Assembly (NCBI GenBank): GCA_034440575.1
Contig: JAOTOL010001635.1
Coordinates: 2,277,001-2,341,000, forward strand
Source of the DNA: Imbricaverruca yamaguchii
Taxonomy: Eukaryota > Arthropoda > Thecostraca > Neoverrucidae
Direction: 5' to 3'
Length of the DNA: 64,000 bases
Shown: positions 11,930-24,402 of the stretch, piece after piece
How the letters are laid out: each line of letters begins with the position of its first letter
Position numbering within the stretch: position 1 is the first letter of the stretch
Made by a program: the position numbers and the translations under genes
The notes under the pieces: model-generated
What the model saw: the letters and a program-made list of their open reading frames with translations, nothing else
Told to the model about the DNA's origin: nothing
The model's database searches: none

Positions 11930-14060
11930 TGTGGTAAGCAAAAGCCTATGGAAGCCTGATGCACATAGCTCGATGAACATAGCCATCGGGTCATGGGGAC
12001 ACGAAACATTGGCACAGGTCAGCTGACAAGATTCGCGGCAACCACACACCAAATGTCTTGCGACGTGATGTCAAGTCGCAAGTCACTGGTGCAGGCTGTT
12101 GGAGTGGACGTCACCCGTTACTCTCCAGTCGAGCCACGGCTCACTGCTAGAGATCACGGTCATAGATCACCAGATGGAGTCACCGAGCACCTGCACGCAT
12201 GCTAGTCATGACGTGCACATTGCACATGTAGTTCTGGTAACGCAATACCTGACAAGCGCACGTTTTGGCAGGGAACACACACGGCGATGTGAGGTCCTAT
12301 TGCTGTAACCAGCTGAGACCGGAGGGAAGTACCTATAGCAGGCTCGGGCAGGCCGCACGAAACTGTTGCCACGATCATCTCGGGGCCGAAATGTGCCCGG
12401 TCTGCCCGGCGAACGTGGGGAGCGTTTAGTTAAGCATTGGCGACTGTGTAGAATGTGGAGAAGCACACAGCTGGTGGAGTGGTTAGCAGAGCGGTGTGTT
12501 TATCTCCTAACTTAATTGGTGTCGGCGTTTGCCGGTACCTTGCAGAGGTGCGCTGTAGAGCTGTGATTGAAGAGCTGCTTCTGGTCTCAGTCAGTAGTGG
12601 CTGAACGTTCGGGTTAACATGGGAGCACTTCGCACTTCCAGAGGCGGAACGTATCTGTTGGCATGGGAGCACCGGGCACATCCCAAGTCGCTTCCTTGCA
12701 GTCCACGCCACGCGGCCTAAGTCCAATCTGGCAATTTAAGTGGCGCAGCGGCCCGATTCCCCAGCGGTTCCGCCGCCAGCGGCTCGGACGTCGCGGGCGT
12801 GGGAACCGGCCGTGGGTACGTCCAGTGTGACGGCAAGTGGGCGGCAGTCCGGTGTTTTCGGTGGGTTTCCAGTGCAGGGCGGCAGTGTGGCGGCGGCCGG
12901 AGGCGCGCCGCTCCGGGTCAGGCGCGAGTCGCCGCGCCGCCACGCCACCGCTGCGCCGAGAAACGCGCTGTGCGGTCTGCGGTCGACCTCCGACCTGACT
13001 CAGATCTGCGGCGGGCGACCAGACTTCCACTTGATTGGACGGATTTGTTGGCGGCTGAAGAAACAATGGGAGCGGCTGAGCCGGTGGTGCCGCCGCTGCA
13101 TGAGTGTCACCGGCCGAGATGGTGCTGGCACGTCAACAGGTCGGGGGCGGGAGCACTTAGTCGGTACACTACAGGAGCACTTAGTCGGTGCACGGCTGTT
13201 GTGGCGCGGATGCGTTTGGTCTAGGCATGGTTTGGAGTATGTCGGCTGTCCTGCTCCGTTCGCGCCCCGCTGTCTCAAATGCAGACAGTGCAGTAACAGG
13301 TTTGTTCAGCCTTGTCTGCGCTAAACTAGCATCTCTGTCCATGATCAAGGTCATACAAAATTCACCTTCGAGCGATGGGTCTCAAGGGTGTGCTTTCCCC
13401 GAAATGATCGAGGATGTACATTATATGCTTAGCCATGTCATATGATTCTTTGGAAGAGAGACAAGACGACAAATGGTGCTGTTGAGTGGGGTGTGGAGGG
13501 ATGTGCTTCGCGATTCATTCAGCAGTTTGTGGGCGCACAAGTTTGGTTTACGCATGCGCATGCACCTAAACAGGTGTATGAAGTTACACCCCTGATGCAT
13601 GTGTTACCTATGATGATTTAATCACTAGAATAAAGGCATCAACATTACGGGACAATGGCCTCCTCAATAATGTTTCGAACGACGCCCTTGTGACTGTCCA
13701 CGTTAATGGCGAGAGTTCCATTATGCCGAATATTTTCGATAACCTAAGCACGGCTGACCTATTGATGCCCACGAATACCGAATATCAGTATCGCGTCACA
13801 CATACCGGATCTCGACAGCGCCGTGCACCAGACATGCGCGTCGTCGTGTGTGACCGGAGCATGTACGGCGCCCGTGCTCCGTGGGCGGGCCTGTCTCCGC
13901 GCCGAATCAGGCCGCTGATCAGAGGAGGCGGCAGGTCCGCGCCGACTGTCCACAGCCGTCCCTGGCCGGACACATCTGATCAGCGGCACGCCCCTGCATG
14001 GGCGAACGTGACGCCGGACACGCCCCTGCATGGGCGAACGTGGCGCCGGGCTCGCCCTGC
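11930..14060. other. No confirmed gene; GC-rich patch at 12.73-13.22 kb
   Basis: 12740-13224 is CpG-rich and open in two + frames, but neither has a recognisable motif. Another 5' exon or promoter is possible; I cannot support either. The rest is unique non-coding sequence. Confidence 0.35.
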
Positions 14061-14061
14061 T

Positions 14062-14460
14062 GCCTAATCCGGCGCGCGGCATCGGCGAGCTAGCCATTCC
14101 GGCGCAATGTGTCGGCAAGCCGGCCCTTCAGGCGCAGTATGTCGGCGAGCTAGACATTCCAGCGCAGTATGTCGGCGAACTGACCATTCCGGCGCAGTAT
14201 GTCGGCGAGTTTGCCATTCCGGCGCAGTATGTCGGCGAGCTAGCCATTCCGGCGCAGTATGCCGGCGAGCTAGCCATTCCGGCGCAGTATGTCGGCGAGC
14301 TAGTCATTCCGGCGCAGTATGTCGGCGAGCAGGCCATTCCGGCGCAGTATGTCGGCGAACAGGCCATTCCGGCGCAGTATGTCGGCGAACAGGCCATTCC
14401 GGCGCAGTATGTCGGCGAACTGGCCATTCCGGCGCAGTATGTCGGCGAGCTGACGGTTCA
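14062..14460. repeat. 30-bp minisatellite, about 13 copies
   Basis: Core attccggcgcagtatgtcgg. The period is a multiple of three, so frames are open on both strands; one displaced copy occurs at 14507. Confidence 0.93.
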
Positions 14461-14775
14461 GCGGGGCCGCTAGCCTGCCCCGCTGACCGCCACCCTATTT
14501 GGCCGGCGCAGTACGTCGGCGAGCTGATCATTCAGCCTCGCTGCCAGCCGGTTCCGCTGGCCGTTACCCTATTTGGCCGGCGTCGCGGGCGTACTCGTGG
14601 ACTACGCGCCACACGCCCAAGCCCGCCCGCCGCCCGCCGCACGCCTGCGGACCGTCCGGCGCGAGGTCTGGCCTCGGCACGCGAGTTTATCGGCTCTTCG
14701 TCCCACCGCCAGCCCGCCCTGTGGCTGAGCCGGGGACGGGCTCTCCTGGTGACCTGCGGCCACCGGACCGCCTCT

Positions 14776-14942
14776 CTGCTGACGCTGAAGCTGACGATGA
14801 AGCTGACGCTGACACTTAAGCTGACGCTGACACTTAAGCTGACGCTGACACTTAAGCTGACGCTGACGCTGAAGCTTACGATGAAGCTTACGATGAAGCT
14901 GACGCTGATGCTGACGATGAAGCTGACGCTGGTGTTGATCAT
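14776..14942. repeat. 18-bp and 6-bp compound repeat
   Basis: ctgacgctgacacttaag repeated, grading into gctgacgatgaa units. Confidence 0.88.
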
Positions 14943-15639
14943 GAGCCGCTGCCGCCGCCTGTCCTCGGCTAATTGGCCTCCTCCCGCTTCAATCAGCGTC
15001 ATCTCGTCCAGTATTCCAACCGGGAATGTGACCGCTTCGCTTTCCATTTGGCCTCAACAGGTCTGTCCAATCGATGGCTCGATTATGCCGACTCTTCGTC
15101 CTGGATCTCTCGCTTCGTCGTCACTGGGTGACCTGCGCCGGATCTCTGGATCGATTTCACCAGACCGCTGTGTCATTGGCAGACGCCTAGTCATGCAACT
15201 GTGAAGTTCCATCTGATCTTAGCAGCTATTCATGCTGGCATATCAGTATTGGCGATTGGTTGGGGCTTGGAACATCCTCTCACACCGCCATGTTACTTGC
15301 TCGCACGATTTGGATCGAATCCATCCCCATCAATATCTCTTGTTTCCCACTGTCTGAACTCCACCCTGGCTCCGCCCCATCCGTCCCTCCCGACCCCTGT
15401 CGGACGACCAACTCCGTGCTCGTTCCTGACTCTGTGCATCGCCCGACCTGCCTTCGGTAACAGCTGTGCCCCTCGGCCCGGACTCTCCCTGGCTCTGTCC
15501 ATTGCTCGAGCTCAGTCTCCGTCCATCGCTGATATCGGCATCCGTCTTGGACGGTCTGCACAGGACGCGGCTGTCCGTGACGACAGCTGGCGTTGCCATG
15601 GTGACACTCACGCTCGCCCGTCTTCGGGGCAGTGGCCGA

Positions 15640-15812
15640 TGGCCGGTGGCCGGTGGCCGGTGGCCGGTGGCCGGTGGCCGGTGGCCGGTGGCCGGTGGCC
15701 GGTGGCCGGTGGCCGGTGGCCGGTGGCCGGTGGCCGGTGGCCGGTGGCCGGTGGCCGGTGGCCGGTGGCCGGTGGCCGGTGGCCGGTGGCCGGTGGCCGG
15801 TGCCCGGTGCCC
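15640..15812. repeat. (GGCCGGT)n heptanucleotide array
   Basis: About 23 nearly perfect 7-bp units. The unit includes self-complementary GGCC and CCGG. Confidence 0.95.
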
Positions 15813-16059
15813 GGCAGGGCAGTGCACCATCCTCCATCTCCGTGATGGTTGACCGGCAGCTGGGGTCGGCAACTTCTGGGCACATCCCATCAGTGAGACG
15901 AATTGTCTGGAAGGGAAAAATGGTTCCCAACCTTTTTCTGGGCATTACTTTTTCTTTCGTGGAAGATATTCACGAGGGCGCCATCTCATTCGTTAAAATA
16001 TTAACGTGTGTACTCTTTCTTTCGTGGAAGATATGCACGAGCGTTTTCTCCTGTGAATA

Positions 16060-16126
16060 GAGGGCGCTAAAGGACCACACCTGGTCGATGCGCCCTAAAA
16101 CTCCAATAACCAACCAACCAACCTGT
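16060..16126 (+). mobile_element. SINE 3' tail (GGGCGCT...GATGCGCCCTAAAA family)
   Basis: Sequence gagggcgctaaaggaccaca then gatgcgccctaaaactccaa and taaccaaccaacc. The same tail occurs at 35262, 44606 and 59799 and inverted at 52683. The repeated gcgcc...ggcgc ends can pair. Confidence 0.55.
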
Positions 16127-16621
16127 GAATAGAGATCTGTATCCATCAAGTTTTGATCTGGCCATGCAGCGCCTATTGTTACAAAGCTGCTTGGCGGGTT
16201 TGCTGCCACAGAGCAAGGGCGGCTGGCACTGCGTCTATGCCCATGTCTCCCTGCCCCACAGAGCACGAACAGCACATGCATTTAAGCTTGCTATGCCCTC
16301 ATTCAAGCTTGCTATGTCTTGCTGTACCCGCATTATCCCCCCTTGAAATTCGTGAGTTCTCCTGGGCCGAGAATTACTGTTTAAAAAATTAACTGCATTT
16401 GTGAACGTCATTATTTCTAAATGTTTGGAAGGTTTCTCAGCGACCTGTTTTTTTCAGATTTCGGCAGGGGTCGATCTATAGCTGTATCAAGCCAGAGATA
16501 GTGCCCATAGAGCTAGATTTTATTCCACGGTTAAAATTATATCTGCCTCCGCTCGTACGCCTAAATATTATGGTAGGAAGCTATGGTGGCATGAGGTAAG
16601 AAGGAAGGCTTTGCTTCGCAC

Positions 16622-16885
16622 TGATTATCACTAATTATCCATGTGCAAATGATACACCTCTTCTCTCTAATTATCCCTATGTAAAGGAGACGCAGATCGT
16701 CTCTAATTATCCCTATGTAAAAGACTCCGATTGTCGCTAGTTATCCCTGTGGAAAGGAAACCTCGGCGAGTACTAGTTATTGATATGTAAACGATACATC
16801 GACTATCACTAACTATCGCCATATATGGGAGACACCGGCTATCCACAATTACTGCCATATAAAGGGATGCCAGTTATCTCTAACG
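16622..16885. repeat. AT-rich ~38-bp degenerate repeat, about 7 copies
   Basis: Units share ctaattatccctatgtaaa followed by a variable (g)aga or gatac block. It differs from the other arrays in being AT-rich and strongly diverged. Confidence 0.7.
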
Positions 16886-18127
16886 TCAGCCGACATGACG
16901 TCACCTGCGCCTGCTTCGGGCGGCGCCCCGGTGCGTTGGTCGAGTGACGTCATGTGATGATGTCACGGGCTCGCGGCTGTGTGCTGATGACCGGCCGGAT
17001 GGCGCGACCTCTGCCTCCGATGACGGATGACGGTAGGTGGTCGCCGGGCCGGTCACAGGCCGCCCGCTGCCGCGCCCTTTGTTGTCGGGACCTGGTGACG
17101 CGCTCGGGTCGCGGCCCCGCATGCTCGCACCTCGCCCCCGCCCCACCCCCGCCCGCTCCCACACATGCGGGTCACAATCAGAACAGGAACCACGCCGTGT
17201 CGTTGACTGGTGATTTAAATCCAGAGCAACAACGAGCTGTCACAGGCCCAACAAATCACCCGGCATTCGCCTTCGCATTTGTGTCTGCCCCGATATGTTC
17301 AGCGCGTGTCGGACAGAATTGATGCCCCAGTTCTACTTGAAAGATTGCCGGCTCGTGCATGCCACCCGCGTGTCTGTTATCCTCGTGTTCTCTCTCCAGA
17401 CATAGTACGATGTGCTCGTGCACTCGAAGTGCAATAGTGTGGAGTACGCCTGTACTCCGAATTACGACTGCCTGCCATAATTGCGCCCAGTTGCATGCTC
17501 GCCGTCTGGTTACGCCATGTAATGCCTTCCACGCGTGTCGTTCTGAAGCCATACCTGATTCAAACCTTGAGGTCGACCCCCGTTGCCGGGCCTTGCACCC
17601 CTCGCAGCGCCTCTGCTCTATTTGGCCTGTAGTGACACCAATGTCCTGCGTGGCTGTGCTCCATACGTCACACCACAATCACAACAATTCCGCAGAATTT
17701 CCGAATCATTTTATTCATGGTTTTTTTATAGCTATGCATTTTCCAAACGTGTGAAGAATCAATCAGCTTAGGCGATATGTAGGCAGCAAGTTGTGTCGCT
17801 AGCATTACCCATAACTCTCGCTTTCCGATTCTCGGCTTCAATCGCAGAGGATCCAGCTTACAATGTCGCTGCTCTGGTGACAGCGAGCTGGAGCCGGTCG
17901 GCGATGGGCTGCGGTGGGAAATGCATGCCAAGCTTCACTGGTGGGAGAAGCTCGACCACAAGTAAAGCTTGTGTGACTTTCTGTGGGAAACAGATCGGGA
18001 TTACCCCGGAAGAAGGGAGTGAGGAAAACGAAAAAAACGCTCATCAAAATTATGAGCGAAAAAGCGGGCCTTGAAAGTGTTAGCAACACACAGTTGCTAC
18101 GGATATCCAACCGTCACAGCTGGTACG

Positions 18128-18292
18128 GACTTGGTCGGGCTGTGCCGGGCTGGGCTGGGCTAGGTAGCATTAAGTGGGACTGGATTAGGCTAGGTCCGGC
18201 TGAGCCGGGCTGGACCGCACTGGTCTGGGCTGTGTTGGGCTGATTCGGGCTATGCCGGGCTGGATCAACCTGGGTCGGGCTGGGTCGCTAAA
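18128..18292. repeat. Degenerate GGGCTGGGCCG-type repeat
   Basis: Short cgggctggg/ctgggct words repeated with much variation. Confidence 0.7.
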
Positions 18293-18944
18293 GTGAATTT
18301 TCTTCGGGCGATGGCGAAGTCCAGGTGGATCTCCGGTCGGCCTCTGGTACGTGTATATGCAAGAAAGTTTGGAACGGTTGAGTGCGGCATCAACTGAACG
18401 AGAGTATCGTCAGACTTAGTGGCTGTTACCATGCCGTGGTACCTTCACTGACTGTGACATGCCGTGGTGCCTTCACTGACTGTGCAGCACGCCTCCGTGC
18501 ACCCGACTTACCAAAGATGCACGCATCTCAGCAATATGGCTCACAGATTTGGTAAATTCGGTATAGAACAGTGGACTTTGAAATAGGAGGGTTATATTCG
18601 ACAGAAGAGCTCAACTCCAGCAAGTTTCGGCTCAAGCGTATTGCTCTTGATGTGCTGGTACAAAAATTTGGGCACTATTGCCTATGGCTCCTCTGCCGTA
18701 TTCCGTGCAGAACTTAAAAATTGACTTGCACAATGCAAAATTTTCCAAGCTGGTTAAACCAATTGCCGTAACACGTGTACTGTTGCCAGAGCTGGGCGGA
18801 AAAAGGTGTATGTCAGCACAGGCTGCCAAGAGAGCACAGCTGTAGTCTGCATACCAACTGTCTGTCGCAACACAACTGACGCTCAGTCGCGTGCCGGCAA
18901 CAGGTGAGCCAATAGGTGGCCTCCTGCCCTCGTCTGTCCAGTGC

Positions 18945-19152
18945 TCCTAATGACACCATATTCTGAACGTATACACACGAGAATAGATGACCTGCTACTA
19001 ATGGAATCCTGTACTGATCGTATGCACACAAGAGTAGATACTCTGCTCCTAATGGTACCCTTTGCTGATTGTATACACAGGAGAAAAGATGAGCTGCTCC
19101 TAATGGCACCCAATCGTCATCGTATACCCACGAGAGTAGATACGCTGGGGAA
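18945..19152. repeat. 51-bp tandem repeat, about 4 copies
   Basis: tgctactaatgg/tgctcctaatgg words at 18993, 19044 and 19095, each with a (g)tatacacacgagagtagat-like block. The period is a multiple of three. Confidence 0.85.
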
Positions 19153-19924
19153 TCGCACTTGCTCGTTGTATTTTCTTTGGTATATACATGCGAGTTAGCT
19201 CGCGCTGGATTCATCCCCATCGACGCTATCTGCCGCGGTGTTCTGCGTGTGTGGTATTCTCCCGCCGACTGCTGACGTCATCCGACAGCACAGGCACCAC
19301 GATCCAGCCATGCCTCGCCTGGGAAGGTATCCACGGCATGGCCGTCTGACAGGCACAGCCACCGCAGCGGCATACTCGGGGTGAAGTGCAGTCGACGTTC
19401 TCACCGCTGACATTCGTCTGCGCCGGTCGGTGTGCGGCCATCACGCGGAGCGTTCAAAACGCGAACGACTCTCTGAGGCGTGCGCTCGCTGGTTGAGTTG
19501 CAATTTCATAATTATGACTCGGCTGGATCGCGTGGCAGCCGAGCCCCCGATGACGGGAGTGTAGCTGAGCGAAGCTCGACGGCATTGTTCGGATGTTAGG
19601 TTAGCGGCCGAGGGCCCGTTTTTGGTCCCCAGCTAGCTTGTGCTGCAGGCCCGATCCGATTCAGCTTATTGGCCTCACTGAATTATTGTCACCTATCCGT
19701 ACTGAGCCAACTTAAGTTAGGTAACCTATGCTGGCTGTAGGTTTGTCATCAAGTGAGCCGTAACCCGGGGGGTATTCTGCACAAGAAGTACGATATATTG
19801 GCATGATTGGTCTAAATTTCGTTGGCAATTATTTGCTACATTGCTGGCTTACCCTGCCCTACTTCGCCCAGCTTAGCTTGCCCTGCTTCCATGGTGGGCA
19901 GCACGTTTTGGTTGTGGTCGGTGC

Positions 19925-20400
19925 CGGCTGACTGGTATTGGCTGACTGTCAGTGCCGGCTGACGGGTGTTGACTGACAGTCGGTGCCGGCTGACGGGTGT
20001 TGACTGACTGTCGGTGCCGGCTGACGGGTGTTGACTGACGGGTGTTGACTGTGGGCCGGCTGACGGGTGTTGACTGACTTCGGGCCTGACGGGTGTTGAC
20101 TGACGGCGCCGGCTGACGGGTGTTGACTGACTGTCGGCGCCGGCTGACAGGTGTTGACTGACTGTCGGTGCCGGCTGACGGGTGTTGACTGACGGGTGTT
20201 GACTGACTGTCCATGTTGGCTGACGGGTGTTGACTGACTGTCGGCGCCGGCTGACGGGTGTTGACTGACTGTCGGTGCCGGCTGACGGGTGTTGACTGAC
20301 TGTCGGTGCCGGCTGACGGGTGTTGACTGACTGTCGGTGGCGGCGCCGGTTGAGCGGTGTCGGTTGACGCCGCCCGGTTGACGGGTGTTGATGGTTGTCG
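19925..20400. repeat. 31-bp minisatellite, about 16 copies
   Basis: Core ggctgacgggtgttgactga, with shortened units where the tgtcggtgcc spacer is missing. Confidence 0.93.
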
Positions 20401-20424
20401 GTGAGCCGGCTGACGATGTCATGG

Positions 20425-21065
20425 TCGGTGTGGTTGACAGCCGCGGTTGACGGGCATGTTTGGTCGGTGTCGGTTGACAGCCGCCCGGTTGACGGGCTGT
20501 CTATGGTCGGTGTCGGTTGACAGCCGCCCGGTTGACGGCAATGTCTGGTCGGTGCGGTTGACAGCCGCCCGGTTGACGGGCCAATGTCTATGGTCGGTGT
20601 CGGTTGACAGCCGCCCGGTTGACGGGCCAATGTCTATGGTCGGTGTCGGTTGACAGCCGCCCAACTGACGGGCCGATGTCTATGGTCGGTGTCGGTTGAC
20701 AGCCGCCCGGTTGACGGGCCAATGTCTATGGTCGGTGTCGGTTGACAGCCGCCAACTGACGGGCATGGTCGGTGTCGGTTGACAGCCGCCCGGTTGACGG
20801 GCCAATGTCTATGGTCGGTGTCGGTTGCAGCCGCCCGGTTGACGATGTTATGGTCGGTGTCGGTTGACAGCCGCCCGGTTGACGGGCCAATGTCTATGGT
20901 CGGTGTCGGTTGACAGCCGCCCAACTGACTGACCGATGTCTATGGTCGGTGTCGGTTGACAGCCGCCCGGTTGACGGGCCAATGTCTATGGTCGGTGTCG
21001 GTTGACAGCCGCCCAGCTGACTGACCGATGTCTATGGTCGGTGTCGGTTGACAGCCGCCCAACTT
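20425..21065. repeat. 46-bp minisatellite, about 14 copies, adjoining the 31-bp array
   Basis: Core atggtcggtgtcggttgaca then gccgcccggttgacgggcca. It shares the ggttgacggg word with the 31-bp array, so the two probably have a common origin. Confidence 0.93.
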
Positions 21066-21069
21066 ACCG

Positions 21070-22485
21070 TGATAGATGCGGTGGCAGGACCGTTGAGCAC
21101 CTCAACGGTCTCCGAGCCCCCCCCCCGCACACACACACACACGCACAGTGAGTTCATTCCCGATTCGTCTGTCATCTTTCCTGGGATCACTCTCCGATCT
21201 GTCCCCCGTTTTCCCTGGGCTCATTCTCACAGCTGTTTGCAGTTTTTCTGCCTCTGTGTCCGCTACTGCTCTTACGAGTTCCCACGATTTCCCCAGACAT
21301 TGTCCCGTCTTCCCAGGGATTTCCTGAATCTGCTGAACCTCCCTGTCCCGGCCTCACTTTGAGCTGTCCGATCCGGTTGTTGCCCCTTTTCTTGACTTTT
21401 CCTTTTTGACTTGTTCCTTTTTGACCTTGTCCAATTTCACTTTTCATCCTGCTTACCTTTTTCTTCTTTTGAGTTTAATACCTTTGACTTTGATCACTAT
21501 TACTTTTTCTTTGGCTTTCTGACTGTTCCACTCTTTCTATCTGAATGTTACTCTATTTGACTTGTCGAAGTCGACGTATTGCTATTTGTCGTTTTCCCTC
21601 TGACTTTCATCTTTTACCATTTTGTCACACAATCCTCGTGCTCAGAATGTGTATAGAGCTGCGATTACGTGCAACGGAACCGATCGTAGACGCTGAATTC
21701 GGCAAACAAGTCGGTGCCAATGAGTGGGATTCCTCTGTGTTGTTGCCCTTTTCCTCCCCATGTCTCATTCAAGGCACCCGTTGACTTGGTCCTTTTTGAC
21801 CTTGTCCGATTTGCACAATAGTTTGATTGCACCCGCACTTGGTCGCACCCTGTCCGGATCTGCGAACATTGTCCTCCAACCATCACGAGCTTACACTACG
21901 TGTCTCCCCCCACCCCCTCCCACTGCGTCGCTGTCCGGCTACCCCGATCATTTTTCCTAGTCGATTCCGCCGGCCGACGCCAAGGACGTATTAACATCAT
22001 CATTAATGGCGCCTGCCAGGCCACTCGGCGCACCAGTCTATTGCTCAACACCGCTGCAGCCGACGTGTCAAGGTCACGCCGCACTGTTGCGCCGCGTGCG
22101 GCGACATCCCACCGGCGAGCCGGCCCCTGGCCGCTCCGATCGCCCGCTGCCGACCAATTAAGCGTCATTCGGCGGCGTCGCACGTCCACCGGCCGCATCG
22201 AGCGGCCGGGCGCGCCAGATTTGGCGTTGGGCGGGAGTGGTGTCGTCACCGGGGCTGAAGGCGGAGCTCCGGAGCGACGGAGTCGGGGCCGGCGGCGCTC
22301 CCGTTGCAGCGCCATGTTGAAACGGCGCTCTGCGCGCCGGCGGCCGTCGGCAGGCGGACGCTGTGCGGCTGTCGGTCCGGCAGACGGACGCTGTGCTGGC
22401 GGGCTGTGGTGGCTGGGATCGGCGGCCGGCCGAACGCTCCGAGCATGTCCGGCGAGGCCGGCCGTCCGTGCCCGACACGGACCTC
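21070..22485. other. No confirmed gene; pyrimidine-rich then CpG-rich
   Basis: 21090-21780 is T/C-rich with ctttttgacttgttcc-type words repeated (21395-21430, 21780-21810). 21960-22480 is CpG-rich and open in several frames on both strands without a recognisable protein. Confidence 0.4.
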
Positions 22486-22487
22486 GG

Positions 22488-22620
22488 CCACGATGACCGC
22501 CGCACCTGTGTGGAGTGTCCGGCCAGACAAGGGTCTCGGTCACGATGACCGCCGTACCTGTGTGGAGTGCCTGGCCAGACAAGGGCCTCGGTCACGATGA
22601 CCGCCGTACCTGTGTGGAGC
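22488..22620. repeat. 52-bp tandem repeat, three copies
   Basis: cgatgaccgccg at 22491, 22543 and 22595, with tgtgtggagtg and ggccagacaaggg between. Confidence 0.9.
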
Positions 22621-22924
22621 AGCGAATCTAGTAAAGGTATCCACAGAGGCGGACCTAGCATAATATTAGTACCCAAATGCCCAAATATCTTAAATTATGT
22701 GTGTGTACAGGTGCAGCGTTTGGCCATGTAGTGCCATCAGGCGTGCGTCTGCGTTTGACCACCAGGCCTGCGTCCGTGTGACCAACGGAAGGTTATTATG
22801 CTGCTGTCATTGTTGACCGTCTCCTCTCCGCCTGAGTGCGCCTCTGATGGTGTACTCACGGAGTCGTGTGAGCGCGTCTGCCAGCCGGCGCCATCGGTGA
22901 CTGGTGCGGCGCTGACCGCTGCCC

Positions 22925-23287
22925 ACCGTGTGGTGGGGCAGTTCCGATCATAGTGTGGTGGGGTGGCTCCGATCACGTATGGTGGGGCAGCTCCGATCAC
23001 AGTGTGGTGGGGCAGCTCCGATCATAGTGTGGTGGGGCGGCTCCGATCACGTATGGTGGGGCAGCTCCGATCACAGTGTGGTGGGGCAGCTCCGATCATA
23101 GTGTGGTGGGGCGGCTCCGATCACGTATGGTGGGGCAGCTCCGATCACAGTGTGGTGGGGCAGCTCCGATCATAGTGTGGTGGGGCGGCTCCGATCACGT
23201 ATGGTGGGGCAGCTCCGATCACAGTGTGGTGGGGCAGCTCCGATCATAGTGTGGTGGGGCGGCTCCGATCACGTATGGTGGGGCACA
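22925..23287. repeat. 25-bp array organised as a 74-bp higher-order repeat (copy 1)
   Basis: gtggtggggcagctccgatc units of 25, 25 and 24 bp ending cacagt, catagt and cacgta repeat as a 74-bp block (gatcacgtat at 22971, 23045 and so on). Confidence 0.93.
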
Positions 23288-23289
23288 GG

Positions 23290-24080
23290 GTTAAAATATT
23301 GGTTTTCATTAGGTGTGAGATGTCGAAATGAGCATAGCAGGATGTCGAAATTTGACATGCAATTAGTGTAATTTAAAATTTTCTGATGCCTTTCAGACTA
23401 AAATTTGAGTTGATGGTGTAGGTGATTATAACTGGACCTTTATCATTTGTTTTAAAATCCATAATTTAAGAAAAGACGTATTCGGGATAAGGAGAATAAT
23501 AACTATGATGAACTGGTATTGTATCCATATCACATAGGTCATCCCTTTACCCGAATTGCATTGCAAAATGTTTGTGTAACACCATTCCATATTGAGGGCA
23601 TGCACATGCTATTTATATACAGGATACTGTCACAAAGGAGACATAAATACTTCATATCAATGAGCAGGATGCTGGTGCTTCTTGAGGAAGGATGTCGATT
23701 GAGTGTTCAGAAAGTGGAATAATTTATCACTGAGCAACTTTGATAAGCCTGCATATTGTATTCAATGCAGGGCTTCATCGCTTGCTGAATAAGGACTTAA
23801 GGAGTGCTGGATGATAGCGGGTTTCAGGATACTGGGTAGACTATCTGAAGCAGAAGGGGCTCTGTGATACGGTTTCAGGAAATTTCCTGATCAGAGGTCA
23901 TTGGTGCCCCAACTATGGCATATTTGAATTGTTGAAGGGCATCAGGATGTCTTCAGTTGAGTTCATGTTGGTTTCATAATCAGCAGCTAGTAAGCAAGGA
24001 TGCCACAAAAGCCATAGACAGGGAGGTCGATTTAACTTTCATTAGGTGGTATTTTCCCAATTTTCTTCAAAAATTTCACA
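23290..24080. other. AT-rich unique segment between the two 25-bp arrays
   Basis: About 790 bp with no open frame above about 70 codons. Its base composition contrasts sharply with the GC-rich arrays on both sides. Confidence 0.6.
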
Positions 24081-24082
24081 CT

Positions 24083-24402
24083 GGTGGGGCAGCTCCGATC
24101 ACAGTGTGGTGGGGCAGCTCCGATCATAGTGTGGTGGGGCGGCTCCGATCACGTATGGTGGGGCAGCTCCGATCACAGTGTGGTGGGGCAGCTCCGATCA
24201 CAGTGTGGTGCGGCAGCTCCGATCACCGTGTGTCGGATCAGCTCCGAACACCGTATGGCGGGGCAGCTCCGATCACCTTATGGCGTGGCAGATCCGATCA
24301 CCATATGGCGGGGCAGCTCCGATCGCTGTATGGCGGGGCAGCTCCGATCACCGTATGGCAAGGCAGCTTCTATCACCGTATGGCATGGCAGCTCTGAACG
24401 GA
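24083..24402. repeat. 25-bp array, copy 2, decaying to the right
   Basis: It starts with the same higher-order block as 22925-23287, then units diverge progressively (tatggcggggcagctccgat, tatggcaaggcagcttctat). Confidence 0.9.
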
